From Nonomuraea longispora (GTDB lineage: Bacteria; Actinomycetota; Actinomycetes; Streptosporangiales; Streptosporangiaceae): a stretch of DNA of 51,594 nucleotides. How positions within the stretch are numbered: position 1 is the stretch's first letter; the number at the start of each line of letters is the position of its first letter. Location of the stretch: assembly GCF_004348345.1 (NCBI RefSeq), contig NZ_SMJZ01000036.1, positions 1 through 51,594 of the forward strand, in the 5' to 3' direction. Made by a program: the position numbers and the translations under genes. Below are positions 33,099 to 41,933 of the stretch, piece after piece. Below the pieces are notes generated by a model. That model was not told the DNA's origin. It saw only the letters and a program-made list of their open reading frames with translations, and made no database searches.

Positions 33099-35069
33099 TC
33101 AGCTCACCCGGATGTTCTGGAACTGCGCCGTGCCGTCGAAGACGTTGAGCCCGAAGCGGCCGCTCGCGTACTGGTCGTCCTTCGCGTCGATGACGGGCTC
33201 CGCGCGATCGTCCAGGTAGACCTTGATGCTCCGCCCCTGGGTCACGACCTTCAGGTGGTAGGTCCGACCCGCCTTGATCGGGGCCTTGTACGTGGCGATG
33301 TCGCGTCCGGGCCGCCACAGCTTCACCACGCCCGCCTCGGCGTCGACGTTGGCCGTGTAGTGCCGTTCGGCCCGCGGGCCGGCCCGGAACGTGAGCGCCG
33401 CCGCGGCGCCGTCGACCAGCCGCACGTCACCTTCGTAGGTGAAGTCCGCGCCCGTGTGGTCGCTGAGGTAGAACGCGTCGCCCCCGGCCGAGCCCTGCTT
33501 GCCGGCCGCGACGTCCGTCCACGAGCCGCTGACCACCCGCCACTGGCCGGGAAGGTTGTGCTCCAGCGTCGGCTCGCCCATGCCCCACGCGGGGGCGAGC
33601 TCGTGGATGCGGAGCGAGACGAGCCTGACGCCGCCTCCCTCGACGTGCAGGGCCACACCTCTGCTGTCGGCGCGCGGATCGAAGGCGACGTTCCTGGTGA
33701 TCGAGGCCAGGCCGTCGTTGCCGAACACCTCCAGCTGCCCCCTGTCCACCAGGATCCGCATCGTGACCCGCCCGCGGGAGGGCTCAAGGGGAGCGCTCAT
33801 GAGCGTGCGGGCCCGCGTGTCGTACAGGACCTCGCTCCCGGCGTCGCCGCCCGGCCGCACGTCCAGCTTGAAGCCGAACCGCTCGGCCGTGGCGCCCCGC
33901 ACGTCGAACTCCGCCTCCACCTCGTACGTGTCGAGTGACTGGTCCCGCAGCAGCTTCGCGGCCGTCGCCGGGGTGAGCCCGCGCCCGCGCCACGACGAGG
34001 TCCGGTACCGCAACTTCTCCAGCTCCTTGATCGGCTGACGGGTGAGGCGGACGCCGTCGCCGGTCGTGCGCAGGCCGAGCACGGCGGGGAAGCTGGCGTT
34101 GCCTGTCCAGGTCGCGCCCTGGTTGCCACCCATCCAGGCCATCTGCACCACTCGGTCGTCGGGCATGTCGTTGAAGACCTGCCCGGCGTAGAAGGAGCCG
34201 CCGGCGTGGTTGGTTCCGTGATCCATTCGCTGCGGCTCGTCCCAGTCGGTGGTGAAGGTGGTGCCGTCGAAGTCGCCGACGACGTACTCGCCGCTCGCGT
34301 CGGTGAGCACCCACTTCGTCCCGCGCCTGTCGCCGTCCACGGGGAGGGCGAAGAAATCGGGGCACTCGAACAGCCAGCCGGCCGCGTACCTGCTCAGGAA
34401 CGTCCAGTCGAGCAGGTCGGGGGAGGAGTAGAGGTTGACGCCGTTGCCGCCCTCGTCGGACCAGACCAGCATCACCCACCGCTTGCTGGCGGCGTGCCGG
34501 AACACCTTGGGGTCGCGGCTGGTGCCGGGCATGGTCACGACCTTGCGCCCGTTGTCGTACGCCTTGAAGGTGCGGCCCGCGTCGGTGCTGTAGAAGACCG
34601 AGACGCCGTTGGTGCCGGAGAAGACGACGAGCGGATCCTCGGCGCCCTCGCGCAAGCCCGAGGTGTTGGCCGCGTCGACGACCCCCGCCCCTGACCAGAG
34701 GTCGCCGGGGTGCACGCCGGGTTCGAGGGCGATCGGCTTCTGCGTCCAGTGGACCAGGTCGGTGCTGGTGGCGTGGCCCCAGTGCATGGTGTCCCAGCCG
34801 AGACCGTGCGGGTTGTGCTGGTAGAAGAAGTGGTAGGTGCCCTTGTGGTGGAGGAGCCCGTTCGGGTCGTTCATCCAGCCGCCCTGCGAGCTGAAGTGGA
34901 ACTGGCCCCGGTACGGCTCGGTGTACGTGGTCGGCTGGTAGGGGAACTCCGGCTGGTCGGCTGCGGTGCCGGTTGTGGTGCCGGTTGTGGTGCCGGCGGA
35001 CGGGACCGCCGCGACGACCATGCCGGTGAGCGCGATGAGGGACGTCAATCCGCGTACGAGCCGTCTCAT
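33099..35069 (-). CDS. Secreted GH32 fructan hydrolase (levanase/exo-inulinase-like)
   Basis: A 656-residue exported enzyme. Start ATG 35069 gives a signal peptide of about 30 residues. The GH32 five-bladed propeller spans about residues 50 to 340, with the nucleophile in WMNDPNG (65-71), the stabiliser in RDPKVF and the acid/base Glu in FECPDFF. A beta-sandwich follows (to about 480). The last 170 residues (WRVVSGSWTDVAAG ... FGLNVFDGTAQFQNIRVS) form a concanavalin-like domain resembling CBM66, the levan-binding module of Bacillus SacC. It should release fructose from levan or inulin. A 32-bp palindrome lies just upstream. Confidence 0.93.
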   Translation of the reverse strand: MRRLVRGLTSLIALTGMVVAAVPSAGTTTGTTTGTAADQPEFPYQPTTYTEPYRGQFHFSSQGGWMNDPNGLLHHKGTYHFFYQHNPHGLGWDTMHWGHATSTDLVHWTQKPIALEPGVHPGDLWSGAGVVDAANTSGLREGAEDPLVVFSGTNGVSVFYSTDAGRTFKAYDNGRKVVTMPGTSRDPKVFRHAASKRWVMLVWSDEGGNGVNLYSSPDLLDWTFLSRYAAGWLFECPDFFALPVDGDRRGTKWVLTDASGEYVVGDFDGTTFTTDWDEPQRMDHGTNHAGGSFYAGQVFNDMPDDRVVQMAWMGGNQGATWTGNASFPAVLGLRTTGDGVRLTRQPIKELEKLRYRTSSWRGRGLTPATAAKLLRDQSLDTYEVEAEFDVRGATAERFGFKLDVRPGGDAGSEVLYDTRARTLMSAPLEPSRGRVTMRILVDRGQLEVFGNDGLASITRNVAFDPRADSRGVALHVEGGGVRLVSLRIHELAPAWGMGEPTLEHNLPGQWRVVSGSWTDVAAGKQGSAGGDAFYLSDHTGADFTYEGDVRLVDGAAAALTFRAGPRAERHYTANVDAEAGVVKLWRPGRDIATYKAPIKAGRTYHLKVVTQGRSIKVYLDDRAEPVIDAKDDQYASGRFGLNVFDGTAQFQNIRVS

Positions 35070-35100
35070 GACATCGAGGGCCTTCCAACTCGGGGAGGGT

Positions 35101-35132
35101 GATGTCAACGTTGACATGTCAACGTTGACATC
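35101..35132. promoter_or_regulatory. 32-bp perfect palindrome: two abutting LacI-type operators
   Basis: Two identical 14-bp dyads TGTCAACGTTGACA (35103-35116 and 35117-35130) touch head to tail, and the two flanking bases on each side make the whole 32 bp self-complementary. Each dyad has the central CG of LacI/GalR operators. The site lies 32 bp upstream of the GH32 start codon and includes TTGACA sequences that could act as -35 boxes. A sugar-responsive repressor is expected, but none is encoded next to it. Confidence 0.85.
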
Positions 35133-35341
35133 GGCTTGGAGAGCATCATGGGCGTTGCCCCGTGAAACGTCAATGCCTCACCCGCGTAACGGAGCCGGCG
35201 TGCCGCGCGGCCGGAAAATGGGGAGCGCGGCAAGGAGGGCGGCCGGTACGCTGGCCGCATGTCTACGCCCCGGATCTCCTAGCCAGGACACCCGCCTTCG
35301 CAGCACCCGTGTGTCCTCGAGCTTATCCGGAGCGTCATCAA
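35133..35341. other. Divergent spacer between GH32 and ABC-F genes
   Basis: About 209 bp that must hold the ABC-F promoter. I see no gene, attenuator-like leader peptide or clear repeat. Confidence 0.35.
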
Positions 35342-36946
35342 ATGATCACCTTCCGTGGCGTCGACGTGCGCGTCGGCGCCCGCCTCCTGCTGTCGGGCAT
35401 CACCGCCCACGTGGCCCCCGGCGACCGCATCGGCCTGGTCGGCCGCAACGGCGCGGGCAAGACCACCCTCATGAAGATCCTCGCCGGGCAGGCACAGCCC
35501 GCGGCGGGCGGCGTCACCCGTACGGGGCCGGTCGTCCACCTCCCGCAGGACCCGGCCGCCGCCGACCCGGGCACCTCCGTCATCGGCCGCATCCTGTCGG
35601 TACGCCGCCTCGACCAGGCCGTACGCGCCCTGCGCGCCGCCGAGAGCGCCCTCGCCGAGTCCGCGGACGAACGGGCGATGGCCCGCTACGCCCGCGCGGA
35701 GGCCGAGTTCCAGGCCCGCGGCGGCTACGCGGCGGAGGCCGAGGCCGCCAGGGTCGCCGCCGGGCTCGGCCTGCCCGACCGGGCACTCGCCCAGCCGCTC
35801 GGCGCCCTGTCCGGCGGGCAGCGCCGCCGGGTCGAGCTGGCCCGCGTGCTTTTCGCGGAGCAGGGCGTCCTGCTGCTCGACGAGCCGACCAACCACCTGG
35901 ACGCGGACTCGATCTCCTGGCTGCGCACCTACCTGTCCGGCTGTTCCGGCGGCCTGGTCCTGATCAGTCACGACACCGGGCTGCTGGCCGACGTGGCCAA
36001 CCGGATCTGGCACGTGGACGCCGGCCGCGCCGCGCTCGACGTGCACAACACCGGCTGGCACACCTACCTGGCCGACCGCGAGGCCGACGACCGGCGCAGG
36101 GCGCGCCTGCGGGCCGCCGCCGAACGCAAGGCCGCCGCGCTGCACGCCCAGGCCGGGCGCATGCGCGCCAGGTCGGCCACCGCCGTGCGGGCCAGGGACA
36201 TGTCCCGCCGCGCCGACCGCATGCTGGCCCAGACGCAGCCCGTACGCCGGGACGAGAAGGCGGCCCGCATCCGGCTGCCCGAGCCCGCCCCCTGCGGCCG
36301 GATGCCGCTCGGCGCGATCAGCCTGACCAAGTCGTACGGCACGCTGCCCGTGCTGTCGGGGATCGACCTGGCCATCGACCAGGGGAGCAGGCTCGTGGTG
36401 CTGGGGTTCAACGGCGCCGGCAAGACCACGTTGCTGAAGCTGCTGGCCGGGTACGAACGTCCCGACTCCGGCCGGGTGGTGCCCGGCCACGGGCTGCGGC
36501 TCGGCTACTTCGCCCAGGAGCACGACACCCTGGACCCGGCGCACACCGTCGGGCAGCACCTGGCCGCCGTCGCCCCGCACCTGAGGGGCGGCGAGGCGCG
36601 GACGGTGCTCGGGTCGTTCCTGTTCGGCGGCGACGACGTGGACAAACCGGTCGGGGTGCTGTCGGGCGGGGAGAAGACCCGGCTGGCCCTGGCCGGGCTG
36701 GTCAGCTCTCGGGCCAACGTGCTGCTGCTCGACGAGCCGACCAACAACCTCGACCCGGCGTCCAAGGCGGAGGTGCTGGCGGCGGTCGGGGCCTACCGCG
36801 GGGCCGTGGTCATGGTCACGCACGACCCCGAGGCCGTCGAGGCGCTGCGGCCCGACCGGGTGCTGCTCCTGCCCGACGGGGTCGAGGACCTGTGGAACTC
36901 CGGGTACGCCGACCTGGTCCGCGCTCCGGTAGCCCACGGCCAGTAA
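35342..36946 (+). CDS. ABC-F family ATPase
   Basis: A 534-residue soluble protein with two ATPase domains and no membrane segments. Domain 1: Walker A VGRNGAGKTTLMK, signature LSGGQRRRVELARVL, Walker B VLLLDEPTNHLD. Domain 2: GFNGAGKTTLLK, LSGGEKTRLALAGLV and LLLDEPTNNLD. The basic linker between them (about residues 240 to 310: RRARLRAAAERKAAALHAQA) is the ABC-F interdomain linker that reaches into ribosomal E/P sites. ATG 35342 has GGAG about 9 nt upstream. Members act as translation factors or ribosome-protection proteins against antibiotics; which applies here cannot be told. Confidence 0.92.
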   Translation: MITFRGVDVRVGARLLLSGITAHVAPGDRIGLVGRNGAGKTTLMKILAGQAQPAAGGVTRTGPVVHLPQDPAAADPGTSVIGRILSVRRLDQAVRALRAAESALAESADERAMARYARAEAEFQARGGYAAEAEAARVAAGLGLPDRALAQPLGALSGGQRRRVELARVLFAEQGVLLLDEPTNHLDADSISWLRTYLSGCSGGLVLISHDTGLLADVANRIWHVDAGRAALDVHNTGWHTYLADREADDRRRARLRAAAERKAAALHAQAGRMRARSATAVRARDMSRRADRMLAQTQPVRRDEKAARIRLPEPAPCGRMPLGAISLTKSYGTLPVLSGIDLAIDQGSRLVVLGFNGAGKTTLLKLLAGYERPDSGRVVPGHGLRLGYFAQEHDTLDPAHTVGQHLAAVAPHLRGGEARTVLGSFLFGGDDVDKPVGVLSGGEKTRLALAGLVSSRANVLLLDEPTNNLDPASKAEVLAAVGAYRGAVVMVTHDPEAVEALRPDRVLLLPDGVEDLWNSGYADLVRAPVAHGQ

Positions 36947-37017
36947 CGCCACGAAAAGACCACCCGGACACCAACGGCCAGGGGCAGGGTGTGCCCGACG
37001 GTGCGCTGGCTCCGGCG

Positions 37018-37050
37018 GGTGTCCCTCGCCGGCGGCCGGTGAGGGACACC
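37018..37050. terminator. Bidirectional terminator between ABC-F and STAS genes
   Basis: Arms GGTGTCCCTC (37018-37027) and GAGGGACACC (37041-37050) are perfect, with inner CCGG/CCGG pairs, filling the gap between the two converging genes. Confidence 0.8.
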
Positions 37051-37054
37051 TCCG

Positions 37055-37450
37055 TCAGTTCCAGGCCGCGGTGCCGGCGTTGTGGACCCGGGTCAGCGTG
37101 CCCAGGAGGCCGCCGGGCGGGTCGCTGAACTGGAAACGCTTGTCGAGCCCGGTCACCTTGAGCAGCCGGGCCAGGCGGGCCTGGACCCCGCTCAGCACGA
37201 GACGGCCGCCCGCGGCCTCGGCGGTGTTGGCGGCCGAGATCAGCGCGCCCAGGCCCGAGGAGTCGCAGAAGCCGACCTCGCGCAGGTCGGCGATGATGAA
37301 CGGCGGCGTGCGGCGTGACATCGCCTGCAGCAGGCCGCGGCGGAACTCGGCCGCCGACGTCATGTCGAGGTCGCCCGTCACCGTCAGGACGGCGGCTCCA
37401 TCGCGCTGGGTGACGACGCAGGTGAACCCGGTCCGGTCTTCGCTCCCCAT
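37055..37450 (-). CDS. STAS-domain anti-anti-sigma factor (SpoIIAA/RsbV-like)
   Basis: A 131-residue STAS protein from ATG 37450 (GGAGGA 5 nt upstream). Core motifs: AVLTVTGDLDMTSAAEFRRG, then PPFIIADLREVGFCDSSGLG, where Ser in CDSSG is the expected phosphoacceptor, and EAAGGRLVLSGVQARLARLL. This is a more canonical member than the 26566 protein. Unphosphorylated, it would sequester an HATPase anti-sigma kinase and free a sigma factor. No kinase or sigma gene is adjacent, so its circuit is encoded elsewhere. Confidence 0.92.
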   Translation of the reverse strand: MGSEDRTGFTCVVTQRDGAAVLTVTGDLDMTSAAEFRRGLLQAMSRRTPPFIIADLREVGFCDSSGLGALISAANTAEAAGGRLVLSGVQARLARLLKVTGLDKRFQFSDPPGGLLGTLTRVHNAGTAAWN

Positions 37451-37778
37451 GCCGATCCTCCGCTCCCAGCATCCGCACCGTCCCCGCCCGGGACGTGCGG
37501 CGATCGGGGTCGCCTCCATGATTGCACAGTGCAACGGACCCGGGAAGTCATGGACATGGCGCAACGATCCGCGTACAACGCTGCGTATGCCGCAGAAGAG
37601 GGCGGACCCGCAGGTGGCGTGCGCCTGGCCATGATGGCGGCGCCGCCGCGGGCTGCGCTAGCGTATGGACCGGAGTGCCGCGGGTCAGGTCGGCGCGTCA
37701 GGCCGGGCGACTCGACGGAGGCTCCACGATGAACGACAGCGGCGGCGGCGTGGGCCGTCCACGCAGGCGGGAGACCGG
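37451..37778. promoter_or_regulatory. Intergenic region with second TTGCAN3TGCAA palindrome
   Basis: This 328-bp spacer separates the STAS and TrkH genes. TTGCACAGTGCAA (37522-37534) is a perfect 13-bp dyad with the same TTGCA/TGCAA arms as at 20398. A short Ala-rich frame beginning at ATG 37550 (MDMAQRSAYNAAYAAEEGG) follows; it lacks a good ribosome binding site, and I do not call it as a gene. Confidence 0.5.
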
Positions 37779-39131
37779 ATGAAGCCGCGCCGCCCGGCGC
37801 TGCCGGGGCGTGGCCGGCACCCGGCCGTCGTGATCGTCGCCGGCTTCGGGCTGGCGGTGCTGTCCGGCACGCTGCTGCTGGCCACCCCGCAGGCGACCGC
37901 CGGCGGTGAGCCCTCCGACTGGTTGACCGCGCTGTTCACCGCCACCTCCGCGGTCTGCGTGACCGGTCTGATCGTGGTGGACACGCCCACGCACTGGTCG
38001 GTGTTCGGCGAGGTGGTCATCGCGCTGCTCATCCAGATCGGCGGGCTCGGCATCATGACGCTGGCCACCCTCATCATGGTCATCGTCTCCGGCCGGGTCG
38101 GGCTGCGCGCGCGGCTGTCCGCGCAGCTGGAGACGAAATCCGTGGTGGCCGCCGACCTGCGTCAGGTGCTGCGCAAGGTGGTGCTGTTCAGCCTGGTGTG
38201 CGAGGCGGCCGTGGCCGTCGTGCTCACCACCCGTTTTGTCATCGCGTACGGCGAGCCGCCGGGGCGGGCGGCCTACCTGGGCGTCTTCCACGCGGTGTCG
38301 GCGTTCAACAACGCCGGGTTCGCCCTGTGGCCGGACAACCTGATGCGGTTCGTGGCCGATCCGTGGATCTGCCTGACCGTCGCCGCGGCCGTCATCGTGG
38401 GCGGGCTGGGCTACCCGGTCGTCTTCGACCTGCTGCGCCACTGGCGGCGCCCCAGCCGCTGGTCCCTGCTGACCCGGGTCACCGTCGGGCTCAGCGTCCT
38501 GCTGATCGGGGCGGCCATGCCGGCGTTCCTCGCGGCCGAGTGGCGCAACCCCGGCACGATGGGCCCGCTGGACGACTCCGCCAAGCTGCTGTCGGCCTTC
38601 TTCGCCGCGGTCATGCCGCGTTCCGGCGGGTTCAACACCCTCGACATCGGCCAGATGAACCCGTCGTCGTGGCTGTTCACCGACGTGTTGATGTTCATCG
38701 GCGGCGGCAGCGCGGGCACCGCGGGCGGCATCAAGGTCACCACGTTCGGTTTCCTGCTGTTCATGGTCTGGGCCGAACTGCGCGGGGAGAACCAGGTCAA
38801 CATCGGCCATCGCCGGCTGCCCGCAGCCACCCAGCGCCAGGCGCTGTCCATCAGCCTGCTGGGCGCCGGACTGGTGACGCTCTCGGCCCTGCTGATGCTC
38901 ACGATCACCTCCCACGGCCTCGACCGGGTGTTGTTCGAGGTGATCTCGGCGTTCGGCACCAACGGGCTGTCCACCGGCATCACCGCGAGCACCCCGCCGG
39001 CCGGGCATGTGCTGCTCAGCCTGCTGATGTTCGTCGGCCGCATCGGGCCTTTGACGCTGGGCTCGGCGCTCGCGCTGAAACACCGCGCCCGCCGCTACGA
39101 GCTTCCCGAGGAACGCGTGATCGTCGGCTGA
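37779..39131 (+). CDS. TrkH/KtrB-family potassium transporter subunit
   Basis: A 450-residue polytopic protein with four membrane-pore-membrane repeats. Selectivity-filter-like turns with the conserved Gly are seen in TATSAVCVTGLIVVDT, AFNNAGFALW, MPRSGGFNTLDI and FGTNGLSTGIT. It imports K+ (or Na+) driven by the membrane potential. ATG 37779 has GGAG 7 nt upstream. The regulatory TrkA/KtrA (RCK) subunit is not encoded nearby. It converges with an antiporter gene, leaving 8 bp; both affect cation balance, but they are not an operon. Confidence 0.93.
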   Translation: MKPRRPALPGRGRHPAVVIVAGFGLAVLSGTLLLATPQATAGGEPSDWLTALFTATSAVCVTGLIVVDTPTHWSVFGEVVIALLIQIGGLGIMTLATLIMVIVSGRVGLRARLSAQLETKSVVAADLRQVLRKVVLFSLVCEAAVAVVLTTRFVIAYGEPPGRAAYLGVFHAVSAFNNAGFALWPDNLMRFVADPWICLTVAAAVIVGGLGYPVVFDLLRHWRRPSRWSLLTRVTVGLSVLLIGAAMPAFLAAEWRNPGTMGPLDDSAKLLSAFFAAVMPRSGGFNTLDIGQMNPSSWLFTDVLMFIGGGSAGTAGGIKVTTFGFLLFMVWAELRGENQVNIGHRRLPAATQRQALSISLLGAGLVTLSALLMLTITSHGLDRVLFEVISAFGTNGLSTGITASTPPAGHVLLSLLMFVGRIGPLTLGSALALKHRARRYELPEERVIVG

Positions 39132-39139
39132 ACGCCGGA

Positions 39140-40156
39140 TCACCGGGAGGACGACGGCAGCGGACGGTACGGGCCCCAGGAGTCGGCGATGCGGTTGGCC
39201 ACGACGTAGAGGAGGTTGACCGTCACGATCGCCGGGGCGATCACCCCCACGAAGCCGGAGAACTCCCGCTCGAACGCCACCGCCAGGATCACCGCCGTGA
39301 TGCCGTTCTGCTGCGCCAGCCCGAGGTGCACGCGGTCGGTGACGGGCAGACCGTGGGTGAGCACCAGCGCCGCGAGCATCTGCGCCGCGAACGCGGCCAG
39401 CCCGAGCAGGAGGCCCTTCATCAGGCTCGCCCCGCCGACCAGCAGCAGCCCCATCAGGAACGCCGAGAGCGCGAAGGCCGCGGTCACCGCCCGCGACAGC
39501 CACCGCGAGTCGGGAATTCGCAGGTAGAGGCCGGCGGTGGCCACGCCGAGCATGAGGGAGCTCCAGGCCGCGGAGACGATCGCAGTGGCCGCCGCCAGGT
39601 AGCTGAGCAGCGGCGGCGCGTTCCTGATCAACCGCCAGACGGCGTACGCGGCGGCCGCGAACACCGCGTTGAGTCCCAGGTCGGCCAGGTAGGCGAGGGT
39701 GAGCCCGCCTTCGGCGGGCCTGGAGAGCGAGACGGCGTAGAACGCGAGGATCACCGTGATGGGGTCGTCGAACGAGGACCACGCCCCGAGGATGGTCTTG
39801 GCCCGTGACGATAACCGGTTGTCGGCCATCACCGCGGCGACCGACAGCGGGTCGATCTGGGCCACCGCGATCGCGAGGATCATCGAGCGCGGGTCGCCGG
39901 TGACGACGTACATCACGCCGGCGATGAAGGCCGCCTTCAGCAGCACGCCGACCGTCACCGCGAGCAGGATCAGCCTGCCGTGCTGGCGGGCCTCGGTGCG
40001 GTCGATGCCGTGGGTGCTGCCGTACAGGCCGATCGCCAGCAGCAGGCTGCTCAGCAGTAAGTACGGGCCCGAGTGTTCCAGACCCGTGATGTCGCCGAGG
40101 TCGGCCGCCACCCAGCCGAGACCGACCAGGAGAAGCAGGAACGCGATCTTTACCAA
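39140..40156 (-). CDS. Cation:proton antiporter-like membrane protein
   Basis: A 338-residue protein with about 10 to 11 helices. The central IAVAQIDPLSVAAVMADNRL and GAWSSFDDPITVILAFYAVS resemble the ion-binding region of CPA-type Na+(K+)/H+ antiporters, with the acidic pair in FDDP. It is shorter than typical NhaP proteins (about 400 or more) and lacks a cytoplasmic tail. The start is TTG 40156 with GGGAG 9 nt upstream; no better start is seen. The ion specificity is unknown. Confidence 0.75.
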   Translation of the reverse strand: MVKIAFLLLLVGLGWVAADLGDITGLEHSGPYLLLSSLLLAIGLYGSTHGIDRTEARQHGRLILLAVTVGVLLKAAFIAGVMYVVTGDPRSMILAIAVAQIDPLSVAAVMADNRLSSRAKTILGAWSSFDDPITVILAFYAVSLSRPAEGGLTLAYLADLGLNAVFAAAAYAVWRLIRNAPPLLSYLAAATAIVSAAWSSLMLGVATAGLYLRIPDSRWLSRAVTAAFALSAFLMGLLLVGGASLMKGLLLGLAAFAAQMLAALVLTHGLPVTDRVHLGLAQQNGITAVILAVAFEREFSGFVGVIAPAIVTVNLLYVVANRIADSWGPYRPLPSSSR

Positions 40157-40248
40157 CGTTTCACTCCCTCAGCGGGCACTCCCGCGGTCCGGCTCCTCCG
40201 AAAGGGTTCATATCACTCCGCCGGGCGGGAAACCATACGGGTGAAGGC

Positions 40249-41841
40249 TTACCGCGGCTCCTGGCTGGTGTCGGCGATCAGCGGTTCCAGGACGAGCCCG
40301 GGGTTCTCGCGCATGATGGTGCGTATCCGCCACTGGTCGGTGAACAGCGCGAGCAGCGCCTGGTCACGGCCGCGCTCCAACACCTCGGCGCCGCGTCGGC
40401 CGGCCAGCAGCGGCACGGAGGCGGCGTCGGTGCGCCTGGCCAGGGTGTAGTCGAGCCGGTCGAGGCTGATCCGTGCGCCGAACTCGGCGGACAGGCGGTG
40501 CTGCACCACCTCGAACTGCATCGGCCCGACCGCCGCCAGCACCGGCGCCTGGTCGCCGCGCAGGTCGGAGCGGAGCACCTGGATGACGCCCTCGGCGTCG
40601 AGCTGGTCGATGCCGCGCCGGAACTGCTTGGCCTTGCTGGAGTCGCGGGCGCGGGCGACGGCGAAGTGCTCGGGCGCGAAGCTGGGGATCGGCGGGAAGG
40701 TCACCGCGGACCCGTCGTAGAGGGTGTCGCCCGGCCGCAGCGCGCTCGCGTTGACCAGGCCCACCACGTCGCCGGGGTAGGCCTTGTCCAGGGTGGTGCG
40801 CTCCTGGCCGAACACGCTCTGCGCGTATTTGGTGGCGAACGGCCGTCCGGTCGCCGCGTGGGTGAGGACCATGCCGCGCTCGAACCGGCCCGAGCAGACC
40901 CGTACGAACGCGATCCGGTCGCGGTGGGCCGGGTCCATGTTGGCCTGCACCTTGAACACCAGCCCGGAGAAGGGCGCGTCCAGCGGGCGCACGGCGCCGG
41001 CGACGTCGGGCCGGGCGGCCGGCGGGGGAGCCAGCTCGACCATGGCGTCCAGCAGCCGGGCCACCCCGAAGTTGGGCAGGGCGGCGCCGAACAGCACCGG
41101 GGTGGACTCGTGGGCCTCGAAAGACTTTTGGTCGTGGTCGGCGCCGATGGCCGACAGCAGCGAGACCTCCTCGCCCGCCCGCTCCCAGTCGTGCCCCAGC
41201 TCGGCGTGGGCCTGCCCGGCGGTCAGCTCGTCCTGCTGAGCCCTGGTGGCCCCGCCCGGGGTGCGGGTGTAGCGGACGGCACGCCCGGTGGCCCGGTCGA
41301 TCACGCCGTGGAAGTGGCCGGCGGCACCGAGCGGCCACGTGACGGGGGTGGGCCGCAGGCCGGTGCGCCCCTCGATCTCGTCGAGCAGCTCCAGGGCGTC
41401 GCGGCCGGGACGGTCCCACTTGTTGACGAAGGTGATGACCGGGATGCGGCGATGGCGGCACACCTGGAACAACTTCATCGTCTGCGGCTCCATGCCCTTG
41501 GCCGCGTCGATCAGCATCACCGCGCAGTCGACGGCGGCCAGCACCCGGTAGGTGTCCTCCGAGAAGTCGGCGTGGCCCGGAGTGTCGACGAGGTTGAACA
41601 CGTGGCCCCGGTAGTCGAAGCGGAGCGCCGCGGAGGTGATCGAGATGCCGCGCGAACGTTCCAGCTCCATCCAGTCGGAGGTGACGCCGCGCCGCCCCGC
41701 CTTGCCGTGGACCGCTCCCGCCGCGCTGATGGCGGAGGCGTGCAGAGCCAGCGCCTCGGTCATCGTGGACTTGCCCGCGTCAGGATGGCTGATGACGGCG
41801 AACGTCCGGCGGCGGCGGCCTTCCTCCGTGATGTCGGTCAT
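40249..41841 (-). CDS. prfC: Peptide chain release factor 3
   Basis: A 530-residue translational GTPase that recycles RF1/RF2 from the ribosome after termination. GTPase motifs: G1 SHPDAGKSTMTEAL, G2/switch region DWMELERSRGISITSAALRF, G3 DTPGHADFSEDTYR and G4 NKWDRPGRDALELLDEIEG. Domains II and III follow with the RF3-type C-terminus (QFEVVQHRLSAEFGARISLD). The length matches RF3 (529 in E. coli). Start ATG 41841. Monocistronic. Confidence 0.96.
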   Translation of the reverse strand: MTDITEEGRRRRTFAVISHPDAGKSTMTEALALHASAISAAGAVHGKAGRRGVTSDWMELERSRGISITSAALRFDYRGHVFNLVDTPGHADFSEDTYRVLAAVDCAVMLIDAAKGMEPQTMKLFQVCRHRRIPVITFVNKWDRPGRDALELLDEIEGRTGLRPTPVTWPLGAAGHFHGVIDRATGRAVRYTRTPGGATRAQQDELTAGQAHAELGHDWERAGEEVSLLSAIGADHDQKSFEAHESTPVLFGAALPNFGVARLLDAMVELAPPPAARPDVAGAVRPLDAPFSGLVFKVQANMDPAHRDRIAFVRVCSGRFERGMVLTHAATGRPFATKYAQSVFGQERTTLDKAYPGDVVGLVNASALRPGDTLYDGSAVTFPPIPSFAPEHFAVARARDSSKAKQFRRGIDQLDAEGVIQVLRSDLRGDQAPVLAAVGPMQFEVVQHRLSAEFGARISLDRLDYTLARRTDAASVPLLAGRRGAEVLERGRDQALLALFTDQWRIRTIMRENPGLVLEPLIADTSQEPR

Positions 41842-41933
41842 CGTCCTATCTTGCCGGGTGACGGCCCATGGCCGTGACGGGTGTCATGCGAGGGGCGGCG
41901 CCTGGCGTGTCCGCGCCCCGGTGACGCGCACTT

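Noticed and set aside
37550..37732. Small Ala-rich gene after the TTGCAN3TGCAA site
   Set aside because: Weak ribosome binding site, low-complexity product and no recognisable motif.
37779..40156. TrkH and the antiporter as one cation-homeostasis operon
   Set aside because: They are convergent with only 8 bp between stops, so they cannot share a transcript.
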